Origin: Oceaniovalibus sp. ACAM 378
GTDB taxonomy: Bacteria; Pseudomonadota; Alphaproteobacteria; Rhodobacterales; Rhodobacteraceae
Direction of reading: 5' to 3'
DNA length: 64,000 nucleotides
Assembly (NCBI RefSeq): GCF_008085915.1
Contig: NZ_VSJK01000002.1
Coordinates: forward strand, 62,001 to 126,000
The notes under the pieces were generated by a model. That model worked only from the letters and a program-made list of their open reading frames with translations. It was not told the DNA's origin and searched no databases. Both the position numbers and the translations under genes were made by a program. Positions 52,894 to 62,193 of the stretch are shown piece after piece; position 1 is the first letter of the stretch; the number at the start of each line of letters is the position of its first letter.

Positions 52894-53108
52894 TTTCTCA
52901 CCCTAGCGGGCCAACAGGACTTCTGGCCGCACGGATTGCAGCCCCAATTGTTGCGTTACTTAACGAGGAGTCGCGGTTGCGTCCAGCGGACAAAGCCGCG
53001 CATCCGCGCGGTTTCCGGGTTTTGTTTCGCCGTTTTTTGTTCCCGGACCTGTGCATTGCCGCGCGTTGTCCGGTTGAACAGCGCCCGCGTGAACGCTATC
53101 TCATCCAA

Positions 53109-53585
53109 ATGAGCAAGCCCAAGGACAATCCGAATTACAAGGTGATCGCCGAGAATCGGCGTGCGCGGTATGACTTTGCCATTGCCGACGATATCGAATG
53201 TGGCATCATTCTTATGGGGTCCGAGGTGAAAAGCCTGCGGGTCAACAGCGCGAATATCACCGAATGCTATGCTGCCGTGGAAAATGGCGAGCTGTGGCTG
53301 GTGAACTCTTATATCGCGCCTTACCTGCCGGCAAAGACCTGGGGCCACGAGGATCGGCGACGCCGCAAGTTGCTGGTCAGCAACAAAGAGCTGTCGCGCC
53401 TGTGGAACGAAACGCAGCGCAAGGGCATGACGATCGTGCCACTGGTGATGTATTTCAACCACAAAGGTCTGGTGAAGCTGAAAATCGGCATCGCCAAGGG
53501 CAAACAGAATCATGACAAGCGCGCCGATGCGGCGAAACAGGACTGGAACCGGCAAAAGGCCCGGCTGATGCGCCACAACGGCTGA
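53109..53585 (+). CDS. smpB: SsrA-binding protein
   Basis: The 158-residue basic protein starts [20 protein letters not shown] and shows [18 protein letters not shown] near residue 33, [31 protein letters not shown] near 85 and the basic C-terminal [21 protein letters not shown]. It binds tmRNA for trans-translation. The ATG at 53109 is the family start, though the frame is open further upstream. ssrA is not visible in this window. Confidence 0.95.
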   Translation: MSKPKDNPNYKVIAENRRARYDFAIADDIECGIILMGSEVKSLRVNSANITECYAAVENGELWLVNSYIAPYLPAKTWGHEDRRRRKLLVSNKELSRLWNETQRKGMTIVPLVMYFNHKGLVKLKIGIAKGKQNHDKRADAAKQDWNRQKARLMRHNG

Positions 53586-53675
53586 TCCGGTACGGCGGGC
53601 AGTGACCGCTTCGGGGCTCTTGCCTTGCCGCGGGGGCGGGGTTAGGCAGTCAGTATCCGATCCGGAGAGGTGCCC

Positions 53676-54530
53676 ATGGCCTATGACGATCCGACGACGC
53701 TGGTTTCAACCGATTGGCTGGCCCGGCACCTGAAAGACCCTGACCTGCGTATCATCGATGCAAGCTGGTATCTGCCCGACGCCGGGCGGGATCCGGCAGC
53801 CGAGTACGAGGCCGCGCATATTCCGGGCGCGCGATTTGTCGCGCTGGACGATGTATCCGACAGCCGCTCTGACCTGCCGCACATGGCACCGCCACCTGAA
53901 AAATTTGCCTCGCGCATGCGTAAACTGGGTGTCGGCGACGGGCATCAGGTGGTCGTCTATGACGGGGCCGGGCTGCTGTCGGCGGCGCGGATGTGGTGGC
54001 TGTTTCGCCTGATGGGCAAGACGGATGTCGCCGTTCTGGATGGCGGTCTGCCGAAATGGCAGGTCGAGGGCCACCCGGTTGATGACATGCCTCCGGTTGT
54101 GCGCGACCGCCACATCACCCTCACCCGGCAAAATCACCTCATTCGCGATGTCACTCAGGTGGCTGCGGCATCCAAGCTGAACGATCCGCAGATTGTCGAT
54201 GCCCGCGCCGCCGAGCGTTTCGCCGGAAAAGTGCCCGAACCGCGCCCCGGTCTGCGTGCCGGGCATATTCCCGGCGCGAAAAGCCTGCCATACAAGACCC
54301 TGCTGAACGCCGACAATACAATGAAACCGCCCGCCGCCCTGCGTACCGCCTTTATCGAAGCGGGCATCGACCTTGATAGCCCCGTCATCACGTCATGCGG
54401 ATCGGGTGTGACTGCGGCAATTCTCAGCTTGGGATTGCAGGTTCTCGGCCATCGCAGGCATGCGCTGTATGACGGATCCTGGGCTGAATGGGGCATGTAC
54501 AACGACCTGAAGGTCGCCACCGGAGACTGA
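53676..54530 (+). CDS. sseA: 3-mercaptopyruvate sulfurtransferase (two rhodanese domains)
   Basis: The 284-residue protein has tandem rhodanese domains: STDWLARHLKDPDLRIIDAS near the N-terminus, EYEAAHIPGARFVALD near residue 46, a second GHIPGAKSLPYKTLLNAD near 195, and the active-site loop SCGSGVTA near 242. CGSGVTA is the mercaptopyruvate sulfurtransferase signature rather than CRKGVTA of rhodanese. It makes persulfide from mercaptopyruvate. It is followed after 4 bases by the aromatic aminotransferase gene, which could supply mercaptopyruvate from cysteine; that link is inferred. Confidence 0.9.
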   Translation: MAYDDPTTLVSTDWLARHLKDPDLRIIDASWYLPDAGRDPAAEYEAAHIPGARFVALDDVSDSRSDLPHMAPPPEKFASRMRKLGVGDGHQVVVYDGAGLLSAARMWWLFRLMGKTDVAVLDGGLPKWQVEGHPVDDMPPVVRDRHITLTRQNHLIRDVTQVAAASKLNDPQIVDARAAERFAGKVPEPRPGLRAGHIPGAKSLPYKTLLNADNTMKPPAALRTAFIEAGIDLDSPVITSCGSGVTAAILSLGLQVLGHRRHALYDGSWAEWGMYNDLKVATGD

Positions 54531-54534
54531 CACG

Positions 54535-55719
54535 ATGTTAGAGACACTGAAACCGCAAGCCGCCGACAAGATCCTGACCCTGATGGCGGCCTACCGCGAG
54601 GATCCGCGCGCCGACAAGATCGATCTGGGCGTCGGGGTTTATAAAGACGCCGAGGGGCGCACGCCGGTTATGCGCGCGGTGAAAGAAGCCGAGCGTCGGC
54701 TGGTCGAACAGCAGGACACCAAAGCCTATGTCGGGTTGCTGGGCGATCCGGCGTTTACCGATGCGATGCGCGATCTGATCCTTGGCGATGCGGTGCCCGC
54801 CGACCGGGTTTCGGTGGCTGCAACGCCCGGCGGCACCGGAGCGATCCGGCAGGCGCTGGAGCTGATCAAGATGGCCGCCCCGGGTGCCACGGTTTGGCTG
54901 TCCAATCCAACATGGCCGAACCACCCGTCGATTATCAAGTATCTGGGCATGAAATCAGCCGACTATCGCTATTTCGACGAGGCGACGCGTAACGTAGACT
55001 TCGACGGAATGATGGCCGATCTTGACGGAATCGCCAAGGGCGACGTGGTGCTTTTGCATGGTTGCTGTCACAATCCGACCGGTGCCAACCTGACCCATGA
55101 ACAGTGGGAAAAGGTGGCCGATCTGCTGATCGCCAAGGGTGCGATCCCGTTCATCGACATCGCCTATCAGGGGTTCGGGGACGGGTTGGACGAAGACGCA
55201 TTCGGAACCCGGCTGATTGCACGACGCCTGCCCGAATGCCTGATCGCCGCCAGCTGTTCCAAGAATTTCGGCATTTACCGTGAACGGACCGGGGTGATCA
55301 TGGCCATTTCGCCCGAAGCCGGGATGAAGCCGGTCACGCAGGGCACGCTGGCCTATCTGAACCGCCAGAACTTCAGCTTTCCGCCAGATCACGGCGCGCG
55401 GGTGGTCACGACGATCCTGACCGACCCTGAATTGCGCGCCGACTGGATGGCCGAGCTTGAAGAGACCCGCAACGGGATGCTGGCTCTGCGCCAAAATCTG
55501 GCGGATGAGCTGCGCCAGCGCTCGAACTCGGACCGGTTCGATTTTATCGCCGGTCACCGCGGCATGTTCTCGCGCCTTGGCGCAACGCCCGAGCAGGTCG
55601 AAAAGATGCGGGCGGAAAACGGGATCTACATGATCGGCGACAGCCGGATCAACGTTGCCGGTCTGAACGCAAAGACGGTTCCGCTGCTGGCTCAGGCGAT
55701 TCTCGACGCCGGGGTCTGA
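54535..55719 (+). CDS. Aromatic amino acid / aspartate aminotransferase (class I)
   Basis: The 394-residue PLP enzyme starts MLETLKPQAADKILTLMAAY. It has DKIDLGVGVYKDAEGRTPVM near residue 25, VSVAATPGGTGAIRQALEL near 96, LLHGCCHNPTGANL near 175 and the PLP lysine in SCSKNFGIYRERTG near 242. This is the TyrB/AspC class of the proteobacterial type. It lies 4 bases after sseA, so the two form an operon. Confidence 0.92.
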   Translation: MLETLKPQAADKILTLMAAYREDPRADKIDLGVGVYKDAEGRTPVMRAVKEAERRLVEQQDTKAYVGLLGDPAFTDAMRDLILGDAVPADRVSVAATPGGTGAIRQALELIKMAAPGATVWLSNPTWPNHPSIIKYLGMKSADYRYFDEATRNVDFDGMMADLDGIAKGDVVLLHGCCHNPTGANLTHEQWEKVADLLIAKGAIPFIDIAYQGFGDGLDEDAFGTRLIARRLPECLIAASCSKNFGIYRERTGVIMAISPEAGMKPVTQGTLAYLNRQNFSFPPDHGARVVTTILTDPELRADWMAELEETRNGMLALRQNLADELRQRSNSDRFDFIAGHRGMFSRLGATPEQVEKMRAENGIYMIGDSRINVAGLNAKTVPLLAQAILDAGV

Positions 55720-55783
55720 CCAATCCGCGCATGGCCCCGCAGACAGCGGGGCCAACCACCGCCGGTCCGGACAAGGGGCGCTC

Positions 55784-57016
55784 ATGGAAAATCTCACCGA
55801 CCGCCGCTCCCGCCTGATGGGCCCCAACGTGCCGACGTTTTTTGAAACGCCGGTGCATATCGTCCGGGGGCAGGGTGTCTGGCTGTGGGATGCTGACGGC
55901 AAACGCTATCTCGACTGCTATAACAACGTACCACACGTGGGCCACTGTCATCCGGCGGTGACCGAGGCGATTGCCCGGCAGGCGGCGGTGCTGAACACCC
56001 ACACCCGATATCTGCATGAGGGTGTTCTTGACCTGCTGGACCGGATCACCGCCACCATGGGGCACGGATTGTCGCAGGGCATTCTGGTCTGCACCGGGTC
56101 CGAGGCGAATGACATCGCCTTGCGGATGGCGCAGGCGGTGACCGGCGCGACAGGGATCGTCGCCACCGACAACACCTATCACGGCAACACCACCGCCACC
56201 GCGCAGCTGTCGACCCGCCGCCCGCCGATCGGTGGCTATCCGCCCCATGTGCGACTGGTTCCAGCGCCGGAATCAGATACCGACCCCGAAGTGTTCGGCG
56301 CCGCCGTGGCACAGGCCATCGCCGGGTTGCAGCAGGCCGGGCACGGATTTTCGGGCATGATGCTGTGTCCGATCTTTGCAAATGAGGGCCTGCCGAACGT
56401 CGCGCCGGGGTTCTTTGCCCCCGCTGAACAGGCGATCCGCAGGGCCGGCGGGTTGGTCCTGTGCGACGAGGTGCAGCCCGGGTTCGGGCGCACGGGGCGC
56501 TGGTGGGGGCATGACTGGCTTGGGGTGACGCCAGATGTGGTGACACTGGGCAAACCCATGGGCAACGGGCATCCCGTGGCGGGCGTGATCGCCACGCCGG
56601 ACGTCATGGCGGCCTTCCGCACCGCCTTTGGTTATTTCAACACTTTCGGCGGAAACCCGGTGTCGGCGGCTGCTGCTCTGGCAGTGCTGGACGTGATCGA
56701 GTCCGAAGACCTGATTCCCCACGCCGCCGCCATGGGCAGCCATGGGATTAACCGGCTGAATGGTCTGTCCCATCCGGCAATCACCGAAATTCGCGGCAAC
56801 GGGCTGTTTTTCGGCGCGGTGCTGGAACAAGGCGGCAAGCCCGCCACCGATCTGGCGATCCGTGTGGTTGAAGAAATGAAAGAGGCCGGGGTGCTGATCG
56901 GACGCGCCGGACGGCAGATGAATATCCTCAAGATGCGCCCGCCGATGCCGATTTCAGCCGATCAAATCGATCTGGCAATCGACACTCTGGCCGACGTGCT
57001 GTCGCGCCATGGCTGA
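55784..57016 (+). CDS. Class III aminotransferase-fold enzyme, phospholyase-like (AGXT2L family)
   Basis: The 410-residue PLP enzyme has VWLWDADGKRYLDCYNNVPH near residue 25, THTRYLHEGVLDLLDR near 72, ILVCTGSEANDIALRM near 100, CDEVQPGFGRTGRWW near 230 and the PLP lysine in VTLGKPMGNGHPVAG near 260. The YLDCYNNVPHVGHCHP and NTHTRYLHE segments resemble eukaryotic AGXT2L1/AGXT2L2, which eliminate phosphate from phosphoethanolamine or 5-phosphohydroxylysine rather than transaminate. The gene overlaps a small-molecule kinase gene by eight bases, consistent with kinase then phospholyase steps. Plain transamination remains possible. Confidence 0.85.
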   Translation: MENLTDRRSRLMGPNVPTFFETPVHIVRGQGVWLWDADGKRYLDCYNNVPHVGHCHPAVTEAIARQAAVLNTHTRYLHEGVLDLLDRITATMGHGLSQGILVCTGSEANDIALRMAQAVTGATGIVATDNTYHGNTTATAQLSTRRPPIGGYPPHVRLVPAPESDTDPEVFGAAVAQAIAGLQQAGHGFSGMMLCPIFANEGLPNVAPGFFAPAEQAIRRAGGLVLCDEVQPGFGRTGRWWGHDWLGVTPDVVTLGKPMGNGHPVAGVIATPDVMAAFRTAFGYFNTFGGNPVSAAAALAVLDVIESEDLIPHAAAMGSHGINRLNGLSHPAITEIRGNGLFFGAVLEQGGKPATDLAIRVVEEMKEAGVLIGRAGRQMNILKMRPPMPISADQIDLAIDTLADVLSRHG

Positions 57017-57941
57017 GGCCGGGATACAGGCGCTGGCCAGTGATGCGCTGCGGCTCTGGGGTGGGGGAACCGCGCCGCGCCTGATCGCAAACCGTGAAAA
57101 CGCCGTGTTTCACACCGTCCTGTCCGATGGCACCCCTGCGGCCCTGCGTCTACATCGCGCTGGATACCAGACCGATGCCGCCATCGAAAGCGAACTGGTC
57201 TGGACCGATGCGCTGGCGGCTGCCGGTTTTCCCTGTCCCCGCCCGATCCGCACCGCCGATGGTGCTCTGCTGGGGTGTCCCGCTGTTGGGCCGCGCGTGT
57301 CAGTCATTGCCTGGATCGATACGCTACCGGTGGGGGGCGCGGGCATTCCGGCGGCAGGCACGATCGCCCAGCAGTGCGAGTTGTACCACACCATCGGCGC
57401 CATGATCGCCCGGCTGCATCGGCTGAGCGACGGTCTGACCCTTCCGGCGGGGTTTCAGCGTCCGCAGTGGGATCTGGACGGGCTGACCGGCGATCTGCCC
57501 CATTGGGGCCGGTTCTGGGTAAATCCTGCGCTGGACGGCAAAGAAAGCGATCGGCTGGTCCACGTCCGCGATATCGCCCGCGCGCATCTGCGCGATGGTG
57601 CGTGGGACACCGGCCTGATCCACGCCGATCTGTTGCAAGAGAACATCCTTGGCAGCGCCGAGCACCTGTCGCTGATCGATTTCGACGACGGCGGGTTCGG
57701 ATATCGGTTGTACGATCTGGGCACGGCCATGGTGCAGCACGCCGAAGCGCCGCACTTTGGTGATCTGTCTGCGGCCCTGTGCGACGGCTATGGCGGGGGC
57801 CATGCCGATCTGCCGCTGTTCACCCTGTTGCGGGCCTGTGCCAGCACCGGCTGGCTGATCCCACGACTGGCCCCGGACGATCCGCGTCACCGGTCCTATG
57901 CCGACAGGGCGCTGCGTCTGGCGCACCGCTATTGCGGCTGA
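57009..57941 (+). CDS. APH/choline-kinase-like phosphotransferase
   Basis: The 310-residue protein has an N-terminal PRLIANRENAVFHTVL, AALRLHRAGYQTDA with the ATP-binding Lys/Arg region, and the catalytic loop LIHADLLQENILGS near residue 205 with LIDFDDGGFGYRLYDLG (metal-binding Asp) near 225. This is the aminoglycoside phosphotransferase / homoserine kinase II superfamily, whose relatives include hydroxylysine and ethanolamine kinases. It overlaps the phospholyase-like gene by eight bases, so it probably phosphorylates an amino alcohol that the partner then cleaves. It is convergent with pncB. Confidence 0.85.
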   Translation: MAEAGIQALASDALRLWGGGTAPRLIANRENAVFHTVLSDGTPAALRLHRAGYQTDAAIESELVWTDALAAAGFPCPRPIRTADGALLGCPAVGPRVSVIAWIDTLPVGGAGIPAAGTIAQQCELYHTIGAMIARLHRLSDGLTLPAGFQRPQWDLDGLTGDLPHWGRFWVNPALDGKESDRLVHVRDIARAHLRDGAWDTGLIHADLLQENILGSAEHLSLIDFDDGGFGYRLYDLGTAMVQHAEAPHFGDLSAALCDGYGGGHADLPLFTLLRACASTGWLIPRLAPDDPRHRSYADRALRLAHRYCG

Positions 57942-57959
57942 TACTGGCCGTTGCGGACG

Positions 57960-59252
57960 TCAGACCACCACCGGTTGAACCTTCTGTGCACCGACCCCGA
58001 ACACCCGCTTGTAGCGTTCGATTTCATCCGCCGGGCCCATTGCCTTGTTCGGGTTGTCCGAAAGCTTGACCGTGGGTCGCCCATTGGCGCTGACTGCCTT
58101 GCACACCAGCGAGAACGGACGCAGCGCATCGTCGGGAACCAGCCCGCGGAAATCGTTGGTCAGCAGCGTCCCCCAGCCGAATGAAACCCGCACCCGCCCG
58201 TTGAACTGCGCCTGCAACTGCGCGATTTTCGCGACATCCAGCCCGTCGGAAAAGATCACCAGTTTTTGCCGCGGGTCTTCGCCCCGTTCGGTCCACCAGC
58301 GGATCGCTGTCTCCGCCCAGGTCGCCGGGTCACCCGAATCGATGCGGATGCCCGTCCAGCCCGCCAGCCAGTCGGGCGCGTGCTCCAGGAACCCGGCGCT
58401 GCCATAGGTATCGGGCAGGATCACCCGCAGGTTTCCGTCGTGTTCCTCGTGCCAATCGGCCAGGACTTCATATGGCGCCTGGGCCAGTTCATCGTCACTT
58501 TCGGCCAGCGCGGAATAGACCATCGGCAATTCGTGGGCATTTGTCCCGATCGCCTCAAGGTCGCGGTTCTTGGCGATCAGGCAGTTCGACGTGCCGATGA
58601 ACGACTTTCCCAACCCCTCCTGCATCGCCTGCACGCACCAGTCCTGCCACAGGAACGAGTGTCGCCTCCGAGTGCCGAAATCGGCTAGCCTGAGCCCCTG
58701 CACATCGCGCAGACCCTCGACCTTTTCCCACAGTTTGGTCATCGCGCGGGCATAGAGCACCTGCAACTCGAACCGTCCCATGTCGCGCAGCACCGAGCGC
58801 GAGCGGAGTTCCATGATGACGGCCAGCGCGGGAATCTCCCACAGCATGACCTCGGGCCATTTGCCTTCAAACGTCAGTTCATACTGCCCATCGCGTTTCT
58901 CCAGATGATAGGGCGGCAGGCGCAGGGCCTCGAACCAGTCGATGAATTCGGGCGTGAACATCTGCCGCTTGCCATAGAATGTATTGCCCCGCATCCAGGT
59001 CGATTCGCCACGGCTGAGCGACAGCCCGCGGATATGATCAAGCTGTTCGCGCAACTCGCCCTCGTCCACCACATCGGCAAGACGTATGGATGTGGTGCGG
59101 TTGATCAGCGAAAACGTGACGTTGGTGTCAGGTTTGTTGCGGAACACCGACTGGCACATCAGCAGTTTGTAAAAATCCGTGTCGATCAGGGACCGGACAA
59201 TCGGATCGATCTTCCACTTGTGGTTCCAGACTCGGGTGGCGATGTCTACCAT
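57960..59252 (-). CDS. pncB: Nicotinate phosphoribosyltransferase
   Basis: The 430-residue protein has [17 protein letters not shown] near residue 20, [22 protein letters not shown] near 200, [12 protein letters not shown] near 230, [27 protein letters not shown] near 300 and [12 protein letters not shown] near 345. This is PncB, which makes nicotinate mononucleotide from nicotinate and PRPP. pncA lies 1.2 kb away, making a split salvage pair around argC. It is convergent with the phosphotransferase gene by 18 bases. Confidence 0.95.
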   Translation of the reverse strand: MVDIATRVWNHKWKIDPIVRSLIDTDFYKLLMCQSVFRNKPDTNVTFSLINRTTSIRLADVVDEGELREQLDHIRGLSLSRGESTWMRGNTFYGKRQMFTPEFIDWFEALRLPPYHLEKRDGQYELTFEGKWPEVMLWEIPALAVIMELRSRSVLRDMGRFELQVLYARAMTKLWEKVEGLRDVQGLRLADFGTRRRHSFLWQDWCVQAMQEGLGKSFIGTSNCLIAKNRDLEAIGTNAHELPMVYSALAESDDELAQAPYEVLADWHEEHDGNLRVILPDTYGSAGFLEHAPDWLAGWTGIRIDSGDPATWAETAIRWWTERGEDPRQKLVIFSDGLDVAKIAQLQAQFNGRVRVSFGWGTLLTNDFRGLVPDDALRPFSLVCKAVSANGRPTVKLSDNPNKAMGPADEIERYKRVFGVGAQKVQPVVV

Positions 59253-59352
59253 GGTGTTTCCTTAAACCTGTTGCACCCTTGTCACCCAAGGTTGCCGCCA
59301 AGAGCAAGGGCGCGCGAACCGAAGACCGTTGCGCCCGGTCGCGGACGAAGAT

Positions 59353-59402
59353 GAGTATTTGGGCAAGGAGAAGACATCAGTTTCTTCTTTGCAAAAATAC
59401 TC
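59353..59402. repeat. Inverted repeat in the pncB-argC divergent region
   Basis: GAGTATTT (59353-59360) pairs with AAATACTC (59395-59402), and inner sequence (GGCAAGGAGAAGA / TTTCTTCTTTGC) extends the stem imperfectly around a short loop. Both flanking genes read away from it, so it is not an ordinary terminator. It resembles repeated palindromic elements or an operator-like hairpin; the role is unknown. Confidence 0.6.
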
Positions 59403-59495
59403 AATGCGTGCCGCTGACGGGTGCAGGGCTGCCGCCGCGTCTTGGCAAAGTGGCACCGGCAGAGTAATTGGAAGCGGTTTCAGAAGGGGTATCAC

Positions 59496-60407
59496 ATGAC
59501 GGCGACGGTATTCATCGATGGCGAAGTCGGCACGACCGGGTTGCAGATCCGCGAACGCCTGATCGGGCGCAACGACATCCGCCTGTTGTCGCTGCCTGAC
59601 GACCGGCGCAAGGATGCGGCGGCGCGGGCCGATGCGCTGGCCAGTGCCGATGTGGCGATCCTGTGCCTGCCCGACGATGCGGCGCGCGAGGCGGTGACGC
59701 TGGTCGAGGGGGCCGGTACGCGGTTGATCGATGCCAGCACGGCACACCGCATTGCGCCCGGTTGGGTGTTCGGTTTTCCCGAAATGGCTTCGGGTCAGCG
59801 CGCGGCGGTGGCCAAAGCTGCGCGGGTTTCGAATCCGGGCTGTTATTCCACCTGCGCCATCGCGTTGCTGCGGCCGCTGCGCGATGCCGGACTGCTGGCG
59901 CGGGATGCGCAACTGTCGATCTTTGGCATTTCGGGCTATACCGGCGGTGGCAAATCAATGATCGCCGAATACGAAAGCGGTGCGGCGACGGGCAGTTTCG
60001 TCTATGCCACCGGTCAGACGCACAAACATCTGCCCGAGATCGTCAAACATGCCGATCTGGCCACTTCGCCGATTTTCGTGCCTTCGGTCGGTCAATTCGC
60101 CCAAGGGATGGTGGTGCAGGTGCCACTGTTCACCGAAGCCGCGCCGGCAACATTGCATGCCGCACTGGCCGATCATTATGCCGGCAGCCAGTTTGTGACA
60201 GTCCGTCCGCTGGACGTTTCAGTGGCGCGCGAAGAACCTGCCGGGCTGAACGGCACCAACCGGCTGGAACTTTCGATTTTGGGCGATGCAGCGAGTGGGC
60301 GACTGGTGCTTTCTGCCGTGCTCGACAATCTGGGCAAAGGCGCGTCGGGGGCTGCTGTGCAGAACCTGAACCTTATGCTCGGGCTGGACGAAGCTGCAGG
60401 CCTGTAG
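59496..60407 (+). CDS. argC: N-acetyl-gamma-glutamyl-phosphate reductase (short, type 2)
   Basis: The 303-residue protein starts MTATVFIDGEVGTTGLQIRERL (nucleotide-binding loop) and carries LIDASTAHRIAPGWVFGFPEM near residue 75 and the catalytic Cys in RVSNPGCYSTCAIALL near 115, then SIFGISGYTGGGKSMIAEYE and GMVVQVPLF. The short length and GEVGTTG start mark the type-2 ArgC group. It reduces N-acetylglutamyl phosphate in arginine synthesis. ATG at 59496 follows AGAAGGGG. Confidence 0.95.
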   Translation: MTATVFIDGEVGTTGLQIRERLIGRNDIRLLSLPDDRRKDAAARADALASADVAILCLPDDAAREAVTLVEGAGTRLIDASTAHRIAPGWVFGFPEMASGQRAAVAKAARVSNPGCYSTCAIALLRPLRDAGLLARDAQLSIFGISGYTGGGKSMIAEYESGAATGSFVYATGQTHKHLPEIVKHADLATSPIFVPSVGQFAQGMVVQVPLFTEAAPATLHAALADHYAGSQFVTVRPLDVSVAREEPAGLNGTNRLELSILGDAASGRLVLSAVLDNLGKGASGAAVQNLNLMLGLDEAAGL

Positions 60408-60434
60408 CCGCATGGATCACTGTCTGTCTGTCGC

Positions 60435-61037
60435 TCAGGCAGTCAGCATGACACCTGCAGCACCCATGGCCGACATGGCAGCGTGGAGCGAGCCGTCCAG
60501 ATCGATGGCGCGGCACAGATCCTGCTGAACGGTGACGTCAAAGCCAAGCCTGGCCCCGTCCACCGCAGAATAGTTCACGCAAAAATCCAGAGCCAGTCCG
60601 ACGAGCGTGATCCGCCCGATCCCCCGGCTACGCAAATACCCGTCCAGCCCGGTTTCCGTGGTGTGGTCATTCTCGAAGAACGCCGAATAACTGTCGATCG
60701 CGGGGTTGAACCCCTTGCGGATGATCATGTCGCCATCGGTGCGCAGACCCGGGTGGAATTCCGCCCCGTGTGATCCGATAACGCAATGATCAGGCCACAG
60801 AACCTGCGGGCCATAGGGCATTTCGGTCACCGAAAATGGCGCCGCCCCGGGATGGGATGACGCAAAGGATGAATGTCCCGCCGGGTGCCAGTCCTGACTG
60901 AGGATCACCGCATCAAAGGCGGGGATCAGGGCGTTTATGCCCGGCACGATTGCATCACCACCCGCCACGGCCAGCGCGCCTCCCGGACAGAAATCGTTCT
61001 GGACATCGATGATCAGCAGCGCGGAACGGTCGGTCAT
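60435..61037 (-). CDS. pncA: Nicotinamidase
   Basis: The 200-residue isochorismatase-like hydrolase starts MTDRSALLIIDVQNDFCPGG with the catalytic Asp, has SQDWHPAGHSSFASSHPG (metal ligands) near residue 54, IIRKGFNPAIDSYSAFF with the catalytic Lys near 107, and the nucleophile Cys in GLALDFCVNYSAVDGARLG near 150. It converts nicotinamide to nicotinate for PncB. ATG at 61037 is chosen for its GAGG site; the frame is open upstream. It is convergent with argC. Confidence 0.95.
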   Translation of the reverse strand: MTDRSALLIIDVQNDFCPGGALAVAGGDAIVPGINALIPAFDAVILSQDWHPAGHSSFASSHPGAAPFSVTEMPYGPQVLWPDHCVIGSHGAEFHPGLRTDGDMIIRKGFNPAIDSYSAFFENDHTTETGLDGYLRSRGIGRITLVGLALDFCVNYSAVDGARLGFDVTVQQDLCRAIDLDGSLHAAMSAMGAAGVMLTA

Positions 61038-61110
61038 TGTGGCCTCGGATATTAGATCTTCCGCCATCCTACAGCTTGTCGCGGGGGGGCCAAGGGGGTA
61101 TTCGGCGGCG

Positions 61111-62013
61111 ATGATTACCGTTGCCGCACTCTATCACTTCACCCGGTTCGACGATCCTGCCGCTTTGCAGGCACCGCTGGCCGAGCTGTGCCATGCGCAG
61201 GGGGTGCGGGGCATCCTTTTGCTTGCGCCTGAGGGGGTGAACGGAACCATTGCGGGCACGCGGTCGGGCATCGATGCGGTGCTGGCACATCTGCGCGGGC
61301 TGCCGGGATGTTCCGGGCTTGAGTGGAAGGAAAGCGGCGCAGAGTCGCCGCCGTTCCGCCGCATGAAGGTGCGGCTCAAGCGTGAAATCGTGACGATGGG
61401 CCAGCCTTCGGTCGATCCTCTGGCGGCGGTGGGGCACCATGTGGCGCCTGCCGACTGGAACGCACTGATCGCCGCGCCGGATGTGGCGGTGATTGACACC
61501 CGTAACGATTATGAGGTGGCGATCGGCAGTTTCGAGGGCGCGGTTGATCCCGAGACCGGAACATTCGGCGACTTCCCCGCATGGTGGGAGGCAAACCGCG
61601 AGCGGTTCGCGGGCAAGCGGATCGCGATGTTCTGTACCGGCGGAATTCGCTGCGAGAAATCCACCAGCTTTCTGCTGGGGCAGGGGGTGGAGGAGGTGTT
61701 CCACCTGAAGGGCGGAATTCTGAAATACCTCGAAGACGTGCCCGAGGAGAAGAGTCTGTGGCGCGGCGAGTGTTTCGTGTTCGACAAGCGGGTTGCGGTG
61801 GGGCACGGTCTGTCCCCCGGCACCCACGGGCTGTGCCATGCCTGCCGCCGCCCGGTTTCAACGGCTGATCGCGATCATCCGGCGTTTGAGGACGGGGTTT
61901 CCTGCCCGCAATGTATTAATACCGTGACCGACGCCGACCGCGCCCGATTTCGCGAGCGGCAGCACCAGATCGCCCTGTCTCGGTCACGGGGCGAAAGCCA
62001 TCTGGGCGATTAG
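61111..62013 (+). CDS. trhO: tRNA uridine(34) 5-hydroxylase, rhodanese domain protein
   Basis: The 300-residue protein has an N-terminal acylphosphatase-like domain (GVRGILLLAPEGVNGTIAG near residue 30), a rhodanese domain with active-site loop MFCTGGIRCEKSTSF near 178, and a C-terminal Cys-rich segment (LCHACRRPVS ... VSCPQCIN) that may bind metal. This is the TrhO/YceA family, which makes ho5U34 in some tRNAs with molecular oxygen. ATG at 61111 (MITVAALYHF) is the family start. It is divergent from pncA. Confidence 0.93.
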   Translation: MITVAALYHFTRFDDPAALQAPLAELCHAQGVRGILLLAPEGVNGTIAGTRSGIDAVLAHLRGLPGCSGLEWKESGAESPPFRRMKVRLKREIVTMGQPSVDPLAAVGHHVAPADWNALIAAPDVAVIDTRNDYEVAIGSFEGAVDPETGTFGDFPAWWEANRERFAGKRIAMFCTGGIRCEKSTSFLLGQGVEEVFHLKGGILKYLEDVPEEKSLWRGECFVFDKRVAVGHGLSPGTHGLCHACRRPVSTADRDHPAFEDGVSCPQCINTVTDADRARFRERQHQIALSRSRGESHLGD

Positions 62014-62059
62014 GTCAGCCCCCCGGTGATGATCCAGCGGATTCCCGCGAAAAATCCCA

Positions 62060-62101
62060 GCACGATAAAATAGGGGCAGGTGACCGATGGCCACCTGCCC
62101 C
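62060..62101 (-). terminator. Rho-independent-like terminator for the minus-strand gene
   Basis: GGGGCAGGTG (62073-62082) and CACCTGCCCC (62092-62101) pair perfectly with a 9-base loop. On the minus strand TATTTTAT follows the hairpin, a suitable T tract. It lies about 95 bases beyond the stop of the minus-strand gene at 62194. Confidence 0.75.
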
Positions 62102-62193
62102 GTTCCGGCAGGACGCTGGAGATGTGCGGTTAAGACGCCCTGCCGATTCCGTGTGAACAGCCCGATCAAGCCGGGACCGTTCGAAATTTCTGC

